Source of the DNA: Rufibacter ruber
GTDB taxonomy: Bacteria > Bacteroidota > Bacteroidia > Cytophagales > Hymenobacteraceae
Reading direction: 5' to 3'
DNA: 53,852 nt
NCBI RefSeq assembly: GCF_001647275.1
Contig: NZ_LRMM01000030.1
Location: forward strand, 1-53,852
Shown: piece after piece, positions 1-7,653 of the stretch
How the letters are laid out: each line of letters opens with the position of its first letter
How positions within the stretch are numbered: position 1 is the first letter of the stretch
Position numbers and translations under genes: made by a program
Notes under the pieces: model-generated
Databases searched by the model: none
Seen by the model: the letters and a program-made list of their open reading frames with translations, nothing else
What the model was told of the DNA's origin: nothing

Positions 1-32
1 TTGGCCTGTTTCATGAAAACAGGCAAAAACAG
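1..32. repeat. palindromic repeat, truncated at window edge
   Basis: Core GGCCTGTTT / AAAACAGGC around a short loop, with a CAAAAACAG right end. The left outer arm lies outside the window. It is downstream of the minus-strand TrpF-like gene. Confidence 0.65.
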
Positions 33-113
33 AAGAGGGGGTTTGGTAGGAGGGATGCCTGATGAAAGCAGAAGAATTAGCCCATCAGCGCCGCAATGTT
101 CCAGAACGTTGGC

Positions 114-734
114 TTAATCTTCCAGCTGTTCAAAGATCTCCTCCAGCTCGTCAAAATTTTTGTAGCCGGGGCGTATCTCTTCGCCGCCTTTTAAGGCAAT
201 TCCGGCCGGGGAGACCTTGTCTAACGCTTCTTTGGTATTTTCCTTCGTGAGCCCGAAACCCAGGAGAATTGGGTATTTCTTAGACAGGTCTTTCAGGAAA
301 CGCAGGTTGGTGGCATCAATTGACGTGAAGTCTTCTGAGTCAATCAAGAAATATTCAACGTGGGGGTGGTACACCTCCAGCAGGCTCTGGATATTCTCCT
401 CCACAGTGTCCTTGTCAATCATCACCCTGAAAATGATGGGCATGGGGATTTCGTCCAGCTCCTCAACCAGGTACAGGCTGTTGAGCTGCACCATGTCTAC
501 TTTGTACGTAAGCAGCAATTCTTCCAGATCAGGAATAGGCAGCTCCTGCACCTGGCCCACCAGCTTTACGCCAGATACCCAGCCAGAAATTTCTTTGAAC
601 GCCTCCGGCGAAACATACCCAGGCTGACCTTCCTGGAGATTGAAGCCCAGCATTTCTACCCCCATGCCGGCGCAATAGCGCGCGTCACTCAGGTTGTTGA
701 TTTGGTTGACCAGAACAATTGTACTTAGTGCCAT
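114..734 (-). CDS. phosphoribosylanthranilate isomerase (TrpF)-like protein, probably not a TrpF enzyme
   Basis: A 206-residue protein that aligns by eye to the TrpF beta/alpha barrel: the N-terminal strand, the LGFN segment near residue 30, the GYVS segment near 40 (TrpF has SPRYVS) and the C-terminal GFGLTKEN (TrpF AGGLTPEN). The canonical KICG catalytic cysteine segment is replaced by LVNQINN (residues 8-14), and the GGTG phosphate loop following the catalytic Asp is absent. It is therefore a divergent paralogue or pseudoenzyme of unknown role; no other trp gene is nearby. The start at 734 is preferred over the longer frame to 824 because the first 30 residues of the long frame run through a likely promoter (790-797). 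It diverges from mnmA. Confidence 0.75.
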   Translation of the reverse strand: MALSTIVLVNQINNLSDARYCAGMGVEMLGFNLQEGQPGYVSPEAFKEISGWVSGVKLVGQVQELPIPDLEELLLTYKVDMVQLNSLYLVEELDEIPMPIIFRVMIDKDTVEENIQSLLEVYHPHVEYFLIDSEDFTSIDATNLRFLKDLSKKYPILLGFGLTKENTKEALDKVSPAGIALKGGEEIRPGYKNFDELEEIFEQLED

Positions 735-789
735 GTCAGTTTTATGCGTAATGTGAGAAAAACTGCCCCTAAACGGGTGTTTGTTACGC

Positions 790-815
790 CAAAAGTAATG
801 CGTTTCCTTTAACAA
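790..815 (-). promoter_or_regulatory. putative promoter of the TrpF-like gene
   Basis: On the minus strand TACTTTTG (790-797) matches the Bacteroidota -7 element TAnnTTTG. A TTG lies at 813-815, but the spacing (15) is short, so the -33 assignment is weak. Confidence 0.4.
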
Positions 816-965
816 TTGCGCCAACTCAGGTTAAATCTGCCTCCTGAGCGGGTAAACCCTTCATTATCACCGTTAAAGCCTGCTTTTTTACTAAACTTTT
901 TCAGATTGGCTTCGGTTTGAAGGGGAAGGCTTGCATCTCTGGAAAAGAAAGCCTTCAAAAATTAC

Positions 966-973
966 TATATTTG
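966..973 (+). promoter_or_regulatory. putative -7 promoter element of mnmA
   Basis: TATATTTG matches TAnnTTTG exactly, 48 bases before the mnmA start. I find no TTG at the expected -33 distance. Confidence 0.45.
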
Positions 974-1021
974 CAGCATTGTTTTTCGGCGGGACTGTGA
1001 ATCCCGTTTAATCTAGAAAAA

Positions 1022-2128
1022 ATGAGTTCAAAAGGACGAGTACTCGTCGCCATGAGTGGCGGCATTGATTCCTCAGTGGCAGCCGTGCTGCTTCACGAGC
1101 AGGGATACGAAGTAGTGGGCATGACCATGAAAACCTGGGACTACTCCAGTTCCGGGGGAAGCAAAAAAGAAACCGGCTGCTGCAGCCTGGATTCTATCAA
1201 TGACGCCCGTGACATTGCGGTGCAACTGGGTTTCCCGCACTATATCATTGACATCAGGGAAGAGTTTGGCGACTATGTGATCAACCATTTTACGGATGAG
1301 TACATTGCCGGCCGCACCCCAAACCCGTGTGTTCTCTGCAACACCCACATTAAATGGGATGCCCTGCTAAGACGCGCCGATAAACTGGGCTGTGATTTTA
1401 TTGCCACCGGTCACTACGCCAACATACGGGAGGAGAACGGCCGCTTTGTGATCTCCAAAGGCAAAGACCACAACAAAGACCAGAGTTATGCGCTGTGGGG
1501 AATCTCACAGGAGAGCTTGAGCCGCACTATTTTCCCGCTGGGGCACCTGCATAAGACCGAGATCAGGCAAATGGCCATGGACCGCGGCTTTGACGCACTG
1601 GTGAAAAAAGCCGAGAGCTATGAGATCTGTTTTATCCCGGACAATGACTACCGCGGTTTCCTGAAAAGGCGGGTGCCCACTCTGCAGGCCGAAGTGGCCG
1701 GCGGCGAGTTTGTGCTGGAAGACGGCACCGTGGTAGGCAAGCATGAAGGCTACCCTTTTTACACCATTGGGCAGCGCAAAGGCCTGGGGGTGGCATTGGG
1801 GTATCCGGCGTTTGTAACCAGAATAGAGAAAGATACGAATAGGGTAGTGCTGGGCAATTACGAGCAGCTGGCCAAGAACGGCATGAACGTAGGCAAACTG
1901 AGCATGGTCAAGTACGAGAACCTGCACGGTAGGCCCACTGAAACGGTCACCAAAGTACGGTACAATGACCCCGGCACCGCCGCCACCATTGAGCAGGTAG
2001 GTGATAAAATGCTGGTGCAGTTCCATGCGGGCGTGAACGCCATAGCCCCCGGGCAGGCGGCGGTCTTCTATGAAGGCGATGACGTGATTGGCGGCGGCTG
2101 GATTGAAACCAGCTTTAACCTGGAGTAA
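1022..2128 (+). CDS. mnmA: tRNA-specific 2-thiouridylase MnmA
   Basis: MnmA activates U34 of tRNA-Lys, -Glu and -Gln with ATP and transfers sulfur to give 2-thiouridine. The protein has 368 residues, the usual length. The PP-loop SGGIDSS is at residues 12-18, the catalytic cysteine is in NPCVLCN (Cys103) and the second, persulfide-bearing cysteine is in SYEICF (Cys203). The GCCS segment near 53 is typical. The start is supported by the upstream TATATTTG and by the PP-loop position. Ten bases downstream a lipoprotein gene begins, so the two may be co-transcribed. Confidence 0.97.
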   Translation: MSSKGRVLVAMSGGIDSSVAAVLLHEQGYEVVGMTMKTWDYSSSGGSKKETGCCSLDSINDARDIAVQLGFPHYIIDIREEFGDYVINHFTDEYIAGRTPNPCVLCNTHIKWDALLRRADKLGCDFIATGHYANIREENGRFVISKGKDHNKDQSYALWGISQESLSRTIFPLGHLHKTEIRQMAMDRGFDALVKKAESYEICFIPDNDYRGFLKRRVPTLQAEVAGGEFVLEDGTVVGKHEGYPFYTIGQRKGLGVALGYPAFVTRIEKDTNRVVLGNYEQLAKNGMNVGKLSMVKYENLHGRPTETVTKVRYNDPGTAATIEQVGDKMLVQFHAGVNAIAPGQAAVFYEGDDVIGGGWIETSFNLE

Positions 2129-2137
2129 TAAAAGTCT

Positions 2138-2845
2138 ATGAGACGCATCTTGATCGTATTGGCACTGGTTGCCGGTTTCTTTTCCTCCTGCAGTGATGAG
2201 GAGGTAGTGTTAGACCCTGTCAAGCAGGGCTATGACTACTATCCCCTGGAAGTAGGGAGTTACCGCATCTACCATGTCACGGAGACCAGGTACCGCGACA
2301 ATGTGGGGCAGACCACTGAGTATGAGCGCAGGGAGCTGATAGATGCCATCACCAAAGACCAGACCGGGAAAGAGTGGTACAGAGTAGAAGTAAGCCGCAG
2401 AGAGACGGGGGCCAGCTCCTGGTCAGTAAAAGGGGTGAAGCTTTTATCTGCCTCACCCACCAGCCTGCAGGTACAGGAAAACAACAGAAGCACGGTCTTG
2501 ATGGTGTTTCCGGTGGTTTCTGGCAAAACCTGGGTGCATGATGCCTTCTCTAAGATTTCGACCACAGACACCATCTATGCCTACGAGAACGCCGGGGAAG
2601 CCTTTGAGATGAACAGCAGGAAGTATGACAAGACGGTGAAAATCCTGAAAAACTACTACAAAGACCTGCTGGTCTTAGATTACCGCTATGAAGTGCTGGC
2701 ATTTCAGGTAGGTCCGGTGTACCGCCACTCAAAAGTTTACCAATACTGCAATGATGGTTCTGGCAACGCCTGTGAGCGGGGGGTTGACTACATTCAGGAA
2801 GGCAATGATGTCATAGAAGAACTGGTGGAAACCGGAAAAATATAA
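2138..2845 (+). CDS. hypothetical lipoprotein
   Basis: 235 residues with a signal peptide ending in the lipobox FFSSC (Cys18), so probably lipid-anchored in the envelope. The remainder is soluble and rich in beta-prone, Tyr-rich segments (GYDYYPLEVGSYRIYHV near 30-45); this opening resembles other Bacteroidota lipoproteins of unknown function. I recognise no catalytic motif. It starts 9 bases after mnmA and is followed by a strong terminator, so it closes that transcription unit. Confidence 0.85.
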   Translation: MRRILIVLALVAGFFSSCSDEEVVLDPVKQGYDYYPLEVGSYRIYHVTETRYRDNVGQTTEYERRELIDAITKDQTGKEWYRVEVSRRETGASSWSVKGVKLLSASPTSLQVQENNRSTVLMVFPVVSGKTWVHDAFSKISTTDTIYAYENAGEAFEMNSRKYDKTVKILKNYYKDLLVLDYRYEVLAFQVGPVYRHSKVYQYCNDGSGNACERGVDYIQEGNDVIEELVETGKI

Positions 2846-2874
2846 CCGGCACCTTATTAACTAAGTACCAGTTG

Positions 2875-2912
2875 AAACGTCCATCAAATAGAACTTGATG
2901 GACGTTTTTTTT
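2875..2912 (+). terminator. intrinsic terminator after the mnmA-lipoprotein unit
   Basis: Stem AAACGTCCATCAA / TTGATGGACGTTT with a 7-base loop followed by a run of T. Confidence 0.9.
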
Positions 2913-2922
2913 ATCCTACAAG

Positions 2923-2984
2923 CCCGGCAGATTTTGTTTTTGGCTTGTTTTCATAAAAACAAACCAAAAACAGAATCTGCCGGG
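2923..2984. repeat. palindromic repeat with long private outer arms
   Basis: Outer arms CCCGGCAGATT / AATCTGCCGGG are perfectly complementary and not shared with other copies; the inner part is the family core (TTTTTGGCTTG / CAAACCAAAAAC). Lies between the terminator and rpe. Confidence 0.85.
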
Positions 2985-3047
2985 TTACCTCAAATCAAAC
3001 ATTCTTAAAGAATCTGCCGCCACTGTTGCCATTTCTTGGCGCTACCA

Positions 3048-3078
3048 TTGGTTTTTGAGAGCAGAAAGTGTTGCTTTG
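3048..3078 (+). promoter_or_regulatory. putative promoter of rpe
   Basis: TTG (3048-3050), 20 bases, then TTGCTTTG (3071-3078), one mismatch to TAnnTTTG; 21 bases before the rpe start. Confidence 0.35.
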
Positions 3079-3099
3079 TAGAAGTAAAATTCAAAGAAA

Positions 3100-3756
3100 A
3101 TGCCTCATTTCATTGCCCCTTCTGTCTTGGCTGCCAATTTTGGCCAACTTGCCACTGATGTACAAATGCTCAACAACAGCACCGCTGACTGGATTCACGT
3201 TGATATCATGGACGGGCGCTTCGTGCCAAATATCTCGTTTGGCTTTCCGGTGGTACAGGCTATCCAGAAAGTAGCTACCAAACCCCTGGATGTTCATTTG
3301 ATGATAGAGCAGCCAGAGCAGTACATTGAGCAGTTCAGAGCGGCCGGGGCCGAGTACATCTCTGTTCATTATGAGGCTTGCCCGCACCTGCACCGCACGC
3401 TTCAGCAGATTAAGGCCACTGGTGCCAAAGCTGGGGTGGCGTTGAACCCCCACACCAGCGTGCAAGTGCTGGCAGACGTAATCCAGGATCTGGACCTGGT
3501 GATTCTTATGTCAGTAAACCCGGGTTTTGGCGGGCAGAAGTTTATTCAGCATACCTATAAGAAGATTGAGCAGCTGAAAGCTATGATTCAGGAAAGCCAG
3601 TCTGCTTGTCTTATAGAAGTTGATGGCGGGGTTAACCAGGAGAACGCGCCTGCGTTACTCAAAGCGGGGGCAGATGTATTGGTGGCAGGATCCTTTGTCT
3701 TCAATTCAGCCAACCCCACCCAGACTATTCAGGATTTAAAACAAATTTCTTTCTAA
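3100..3756 (+). CDS. rpe: ribulose-phosphate 3-epimerase
   Basis: Interconverts ribulose 5-phosphate and xylulose 5-phosphate in the pentose phosphate pathway. 218 residues, full length. Visible family motifs: APSVLAANF at 6-14, the metal and catalytic HVDIMDGRFVPN near 32-43, DVHLMIEQPE near 67, SVNPGFGGQKF near 143 and EVDGGVN near 177. The TonB-dependent receptor gene begins 5 bases after its stop, an unusual neighbour. Confidence 0.97.
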   Translation: MPHFIAPSVLAANFGQLATDVQMLNNSTADWIHVDIMDGRFVPNISFGFPVVQAIQKVATKPLDVHLMIEQPEQYIEQFRAAGAEYISVHYEACPHLHRTLQQIKATGAKAGVALNPHTSVQVLADVIQDLDLVILMSVNPGFGGQKFIQHTYKKIEQLKAMIQESQSACLIEVDGGVNQENAPALLKAGADVLVAGSFVFNSANPTQTIQDLKQISF

Positions 3757-3761
3757 GCTTA

Positions 3762-6221
3762 ATGCCGAAGCGGTGCGTATGGTGGCTGTGTATGTGGGTT
3801 TTCCTGAGCTTTCCTGCTTGGGCGCAGCAAGCGTACGTACAAGGCATTGTCACTGACTCGGTTCAAAATCCGTTGGTGGGCGCCTCTGTGACCTTGCGGG
3901 AGGCACCACTTTCCACGCAAACAAACGCCAGAGGCCAGTTTAAACTGTCGCTTCAGCCGGGCAAGGCCTATACCCTTACATTCAGCTATATAGGTTACGA
4001 GTCCTCAACCCGGGAGGTCACGCTGCTGCCCAATGAGACCATGTTTCTGCGGGTGGAGCTGCTGGCGGGGGCTAGCCAACTGGAGACTGTAGAGATAAAG
4101 GCCCGCAACCCCAATGACACCCGCAGCCAGGTGAGCATAACCCGGCTTGACCCGCGGCTTACCCAAACGCTGCCGTCGCCTTTTCAAGAGTTCAACAAAA
4201 TCCTGCTCACGCTGCCCGGGGTAACCAACAACAATGAGCTTTCCTCTAGTTATTCAGTGCGCGGGGGCAGTTATGACGAAAACCTGGTCTACGTAAACGG
4301 GATAGAAGTGTACCGCCCTTTCCTGACCGTGACCGGGCAGCAGGAGGGACTCAGCTTTGTCAATCCGGATCTGGTGGAGGATGTGACCTTTTCTTCCGGG
4401 GGCTGGCAACCCAGGTTAGGTGACAAGCTTTCTTCGGTCTTAGATATACAGTACCGCACCCCCACCAAATTTGCCGCTTCGGTTTCTGGTGGTTTAACCG
4501 GCGGCTCTGTGCACGCAGAAGGCACTTCGGCCAACGGCCGAATGGGATTTCTGTTAGGTGCCCGCCATAAAAACGCTGCCTACGTGTTAAACAGCCTGGA
4601 GGTGGAAGGGGATTACCGGCCTACCTTCAATGACGTACAGACGTTTTTGACCTATGACCTGTCCAGCAGAGAGCACAGAGCCACCGGCAGCGCCCCTAAA
4701 ACCCAGATCAGCTTTCTGGGGAATATTGCCCGGAACAATTACCAGGTGCGGCCAGAGACCAGGGAAACAACCTTTGGGACGCTGAGTGCCCCGCTGCGGC
4801 TGTTGGTAGGCTATGACGGGCAGGAGCTGATGCGGTACACCACGTGGCAGGGAGGGCTACGGCTGCAGCATGAATTCAATTCTGCTTTCAGGTCAGAACT
4901 CATCTGGTCAGGCCTTTACAGCCAGGAGCGGGAGTACCGTGATCTGGAGGCGGGCTACCGGTTTTGTGATGTGATGCCCGCCCCCGGAGTTTCCCCCTTT
5001 AACCGCTGCAGCGGCGAACGCGGCGTGGGCACCCGCTATGACTACTCCAGAAACCGCCTGAGAGCCGCTATCCAAAACATAGAAGGCCGCCTGGCCTGGC
5101 AGGCCTCCCAGAAGAGTGAATTTTCAGCGGGATTTAAAGTGGGGCAGGAGGAGATAGAGGATGTCTTGCAAGAGTATACCTTCCAGGACTCAGCAGATTA
5201 TGTCTTCAACCTTTCTAGCCTGAACAGCAGCCAAACCCTGGCTTCTACGCGCCTGCAAGGATTTGTCCAGCACCAGTGGGCCCTGGACAGCCTGCAAACA
5301 TTGACTTATGGTGTTCGGCTGCATTATTGGTCTGTAAACCAGCAGCTCTCGTTCAGCCCAAGGGTGCAATACGCCCGCCAGTTTGCCTCGTTGCCAGACT
5401 GGTCGTTTAAAGTAGCGGGGGGCCTGTATGTGCAATCACCGCTGTACCGGGAGTTGCGTGACCCGCAGGGCAACCTTCACCGCGGGTTGCAGAACCAGGA
5501 GTCATGGCATTTCATTGCAGGCACAGAATACCGGTTCCAGAAGTGGGGAAGGCCGTTCAAGCTTACCACAGAGGCCTATTACAAATACCTGCCCTCGGTG
5601 ATTCCCTATGAGCTGGACAACATGCGTATCCGGTACCTGCCGCTGAACCCGGCCACTGCGTATGCGGTAGGATTTGATGTGCGGGTAAACGGCGAGTTTG
5701 TGAAAGGGGAGGAGTCCTGGTTCAGCCTGGGGATTCTCAGAACCCGGGAGGATATCAGCGGTGACTCCACCGTTGCCCTTAACAAGGAGACGGGCAAACG
5801 GGAGACCACCGGGCCAAAAGGGTACATAAGACGGCCCACCGACCAGTTTCTGAACCTGGGCGTTTATTTTCAGGACCACCTGCCCAACAACCCCACCCTT
5901 AGAATGTACCTGAACATGGCCTTCAGCACAGGGCTTCCGTTTGGTCCTCCCGGAGAGCTGAATTTCAGAAGTATTTTCCCCGGCCCCCTGTACAAACGCA
6001 TTGACATTGGCTTCTCTAAGCTCATTACCCTTGCGGGCACCCCAGAGGGAAACGGAGTTGGTTTAAAGAGTCTCTGGCTCAGCCTGGAGGTGCTTAACCT
6101 CATAGCGGCCAACAATGTGATTTCCTACAACTACATCAAAGACTTTAACAACACCACGTACGCAGTCCCCAACTACCTCACCGGGAGACTGGTGAACCTG
6201 CGGTTCATTGCCAAATTTTAA
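3762..6221 (+). CDS. TonB-dependent outer membrane receptor with carboxypeptidase-like regulatory domain
   Basis: 819 residues. Signal peptide ending near SFPAWAQ (residue about 21), then a carboxypeptidase regulatory-like beta-sandwich at about 24-105 (VQGIVTDSVQNPLVGASV), a plug domain at about 120-225 (GGSYDENLVYVNGIEVYRP, then VEDVTFSSGGWQPRLGD) and a 22-strand-type barrel ending in RLVNLRFIAKF. Such receptors import siderophores, vitamins or oligosaccharides using TonB energy. No SusD-like partner follows, so it is not a classical SusCD pair and the substrate is unknown. Probably co-transcribed with rpe (5-base gap). Confidence 0.9.
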   Translation: MPKRCVWWLCMWVFLSFPAWAQQAYVQGIVTDSVQNPLVGASVTLREAPLSTQTNARGQFKLSLQPGKAYTLTFSYIGYESSTREVTLLPNETMFLRVELLAGASQLETVEIKARNPNDTRSQVSITRLDPRLTQTLPSPFQEFNKILLTLPGVTNNNELSSSYSVRGGSYDENLVYVNGIEVYRPFLTVTGQQEGLSFVNPDLVEDVTFSSGGWQPRLGDKLSSVLDIQYRTPTKFAASVSGGLTGGSVHAEGTSANGRMGFLLGARHKNAAYVLNSLEVEGDYRPTFNDVQTFLTYDLSSREHRATGSAPKTQISFLGNIARNNYQVRPETRETTFGTLSAPLRLLVGYDGQELMRYTTWQGGLRLQHEFNSAFRSELIWSGLYSQEREYRDLEAGYRFCDVMPAPGVSPFNRCSGERGVGTRYDYSRNRLRAAIQNIEGRLAWQASQKSEFSAGFKVGQEEIEDVLQEYTFQDSADYVFNLSSLNSSQTLASTRLQGFVQHQWALDSLQTLTYGVRLHYWSVNQQLSFSPRVQYARQFASLPDWSFKVAGGLYVQSPLYRELRDPQGNLHRGLQNQESWHFIAGTEYRFQKWGRPFKLTTEAYYKYLPSVIPYELDNMRIRYLPLNPATAYAVGFDVRVNGEFVKGEESWFSLGILRTREDISGDSTVALNKETGKRETTGPKGYIRRPTDQFLNLGVYFQDHLPNNPTLRMYLNMAFSTGLPFGPPGELNFRSIFPGPLYKRIDIGFSKLITLAGTPEGNGVGLKSLWLSLEVLNLIAANNVISYNYIKDFNNTTYAVPNYLTGRLVNLRFIAKF

Positions 6222-6236
6222 CGCACTTACCAATTG

Positions 6237-6286
6237 CCTAAAACAGAAGAAGCCCAGACCTAAGCCTGGGCTTCTTCTGTTTTAGG
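6237..6286. terminator. bidirectional terminator hairpin between convergent genes
   Basis: A perfect 21-bp stem (6237-6257 with 6266-6286) and an 8-base loop, between the receptor gene and the convergent DUF2911 gene. Its right arm is also the left arm of the repeat at 6277-6316, so the two hairpins exclude each other. Confidence 0.75.
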
Positions 6287-6316
6287 CCTGTTTTTACCAA
6301 AACAGACCTAAAACAG
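6277..6316. repeat. palindromic repeat overlapping a terminator
   Basis: CTGTTTTAGGCCTG ... CAGACCTAAAACAG. Shares 10 bases (6277-6286) with the preceding hairpin and ends 2 bases before the stop of the DUF2911 gene. Confidence 0.85.
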
Positions 6317-6318
6317 GA

Positions 6319-7194
6319 TTAATTGACGTTGAACCGTTTCTCTTTCCAGATCTGTTCAGCCTCTTGAATCTCTTTGGAGTAGGCCTGGTAAGACTCCATG
6401 GTTTTTTTACCCAGTTTCTGGGCTTTCTTGTTCAGCTCAAGGGCCGTCTCATATTCATTCTTCTGGGCCAGGAGCTTGGCTTTTAGCCAGGTGTTGTAAA
6501 AATTTTCTTCAATGGCCAGTGATTTGTTGATCCAGGTCAATGCCTGCTCGTGGTCCTGGTTCTGCTGAAGCAGGTAGTTCACCGCTTGCGCATAGGCACT
6601 CCAGTCAGTGGGTTTGGCCATTGCCAGGGAGTCTTTGATGGCCTTCATGGCGAAGCTGTGCGTCTCCACCCTAATGGGGGCTGACCATTGTTTCTCGGCC
6701 CAGTTAAGGGTAAGGCGGCCGCTGGAAGGCTGTATATCTTTAATGGAATACTGCAGGGTTTCATGAAAGGGCGCGGCCTGTGCCGTCATGGGCACCCTTA
6801 CTACGTCCTGTTTAGGGTCATAGCCTTCAGTACCCCATAAACCCTTCTGTTTGCTCAGAACCAGCAATGCATTCTCAGGGTCTGTGAGAAGCACAAAAAG
6901 GCTATAAGTCCCGGCAGGAATATTTTCCTGCAGCATGCGCGCCTCTGTACTGAACGTGATAGTGGTGGCTTCATTCGCCCCGGCGCGCCAAATCTGGCCA
7001 TACGGCACCAGCTTGCCCCAGACTTCTCTGTTTTTGACCCCGGGGGCCCCGTAATCAAGGGTGATTTCAGTGACGCCAATGGTGGCGGTGATCTTGTTTC
7101 TAGGGCTGGCCTGCGGTAGCTTAAGCTGTACCTGGGCGCTGGCGCAAAGGGTGATTAAAAACAGAAAGAGGGAAGCTACTAATGTTTTTTTCAT
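6319..7194 (-). CDS. secreted DUF2911 protein with C-terminal TPR-like repeats
   Basis: 291 residues. Signal peptide ending at about CASAQ (residue 21). DUF2911 covers about 25-160, recognisable by ITLDYGAPGVKNREVWG, PYGQIWRAGANEATTI and IPAGTYSLFVL. Residues about 200-275 form TPR-like helices (ALTWINKSLAIEEN, ALELNKKAQKLGKK). DUF2911 proteins are common secreted Bacteroidota proteins of unknown function. The ATG at 7194 is used rather than the GTG at 7200; a well-placed promoter gives a very short leader. Confidence 0.88.
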   Translation of the reverse strand: MKKTLVASLFLFLITLCASAQVQLKLPQASPRNKITATIGVTEITLDYGAPGVKNREVWGKLVPYGQIWRAGANEATTITFSTEARMLQENIPAGTYSLFVLLTDPENALLVLSKQKGLWGTEGYDPKQDVVRVPMTAQAAPFHETLQYSIKDIQPSSGRLTLNWAEKQWSAPIRVETHSFAMKAIKDSLAMAKPTDWSAYAQAVNYLLQQNQDHEQALTWINKSLAIEENFYNTWLKAKLLAQKNEYETALELNKKAQKLGKKTMESYQAYSKEIQEAEQIWKEKRFNVN

Positions 7195-7213
7195 GGTCAC
7201 GGCAAGTATTAGG

Positions 7214-7245
7214 CAAAATTACAGCCCCTGGTTTGATCGGAACAA
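7214..7245 (-). promoter_or_regulatory. promoter of the DUF2911 gene
   Basis: Minus strand TTG (7243-7245), 21 bases, TAATTTTG (7214-7221), which fits TAnnTTTG exactly. The predicted transcript starts about 13 bases before the ATG. Confidence 0.6.
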
Positions 7246-7297
7246 AGGCTTGCAGAAAAAGGCTCAATCTTTTTAAGAAAAAATAATGCCATATAGG

Positions 7298-7337
7298 CTG
7301 TTTTTGGCCTTTTTTTCTGAAAACAGGTCAAAAACAG
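7298..7337. repeat. palindromic repeat upstream of the his leader
   Basis: CTGTTTTTGGCCT ... AGGTCAAAAACAG, imperfect; lies in the divergent gap between the DUF2911 promoter and the his promoter. Confidence 0.8.
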
Positions 7338-7390
7338 AAATTGATGGAGAGGAGAAGGGGCAGCAGAGGGAAAACATTTATTGAAAACGC

Positions 7391-7420
7391 TTGTTTCTTC
7401 AATATTGGTTTTTACCTTTG
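7391..7420 (+). promoter_or_regulatory. promoter of the his leader/operon
   Basis: TTG (7391-7393), 19 bases, TACCTTTG (7413-7420), an exact TAnnTTTG. Transcription should start a few bases later, almost at the leader-peptide ATG (7431). Confidence 0.75.
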
Positions 7421-7430
7421 GCGCAGCAAT

Positions 7431-7532
7431 ATGAACCGCACTCTCGCACATATCTTCCTTTCTTTGACCGCCACTGCAGCGGTTCACGGAGTGCATTGCC
7501 ATCATTTCCACCATTCCTCTCAGGGGGAATAA
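7431..7532 (+). CDS. histidine operon leader peptide
   Basis: A 33-codon open frame with seven His codons, six of them within residues 19-28 (HGVHCHHFHH), ending 121 bases before hisG. By analogy with the proteobacterial his leader, stalling of a ribosome at the His codons when charged tRNA-His is scarce would control read-through into the operon. It starts within about 10 bases of the expected transcription start, so little or no upstream binding site is available. The direct evidence is the codon content and position; the mechanism is inferred. Confidence 0.85.
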   Translation: MNRTLAHIFLSLTATAAVHGVHCHHFHHSSQGE

Positions 7533-7618
7533 AACTATCATATCGTCCATACTGGGGCTTGGCTCCATTTATCTGAGGTGTTTCTGAGAGAGGCACAGAT
7601 CAGATCCTATCTTTGTTT
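7517..7618 (+). promoter_or_regulatory. candidate attenuator structures of the his leader RNA
   Basis: Two competing pairings can be drawn. CTCTCAG (7517-7523, the last sense codons of the leader) can pair with CTGAGAG (7584-7590). Alternatively AGAGAGG (7587-7593) pairs with CCTATCT (7606-7612, one mismatch), followed by TTGTTTT, a modest terminator. They share 7587-7590 and exclude each other. TATCTTTG (7608-7615) also matches the -7 promoter element, so a secondary promoter in front of hisG is an alternative reading. Confidence 0.45.
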
Positions 7619-7653
7619 TGCGTTTACCACGTTTTTACAGCATTTTCCAGTAC

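Noticed and set aside
7209..7568. Long minus-strand frame opposite the his leader
   Set aside because: It covers the his promoter, the palindrome and the leader, has no family resemblance and is explained as a shadow of the leader.
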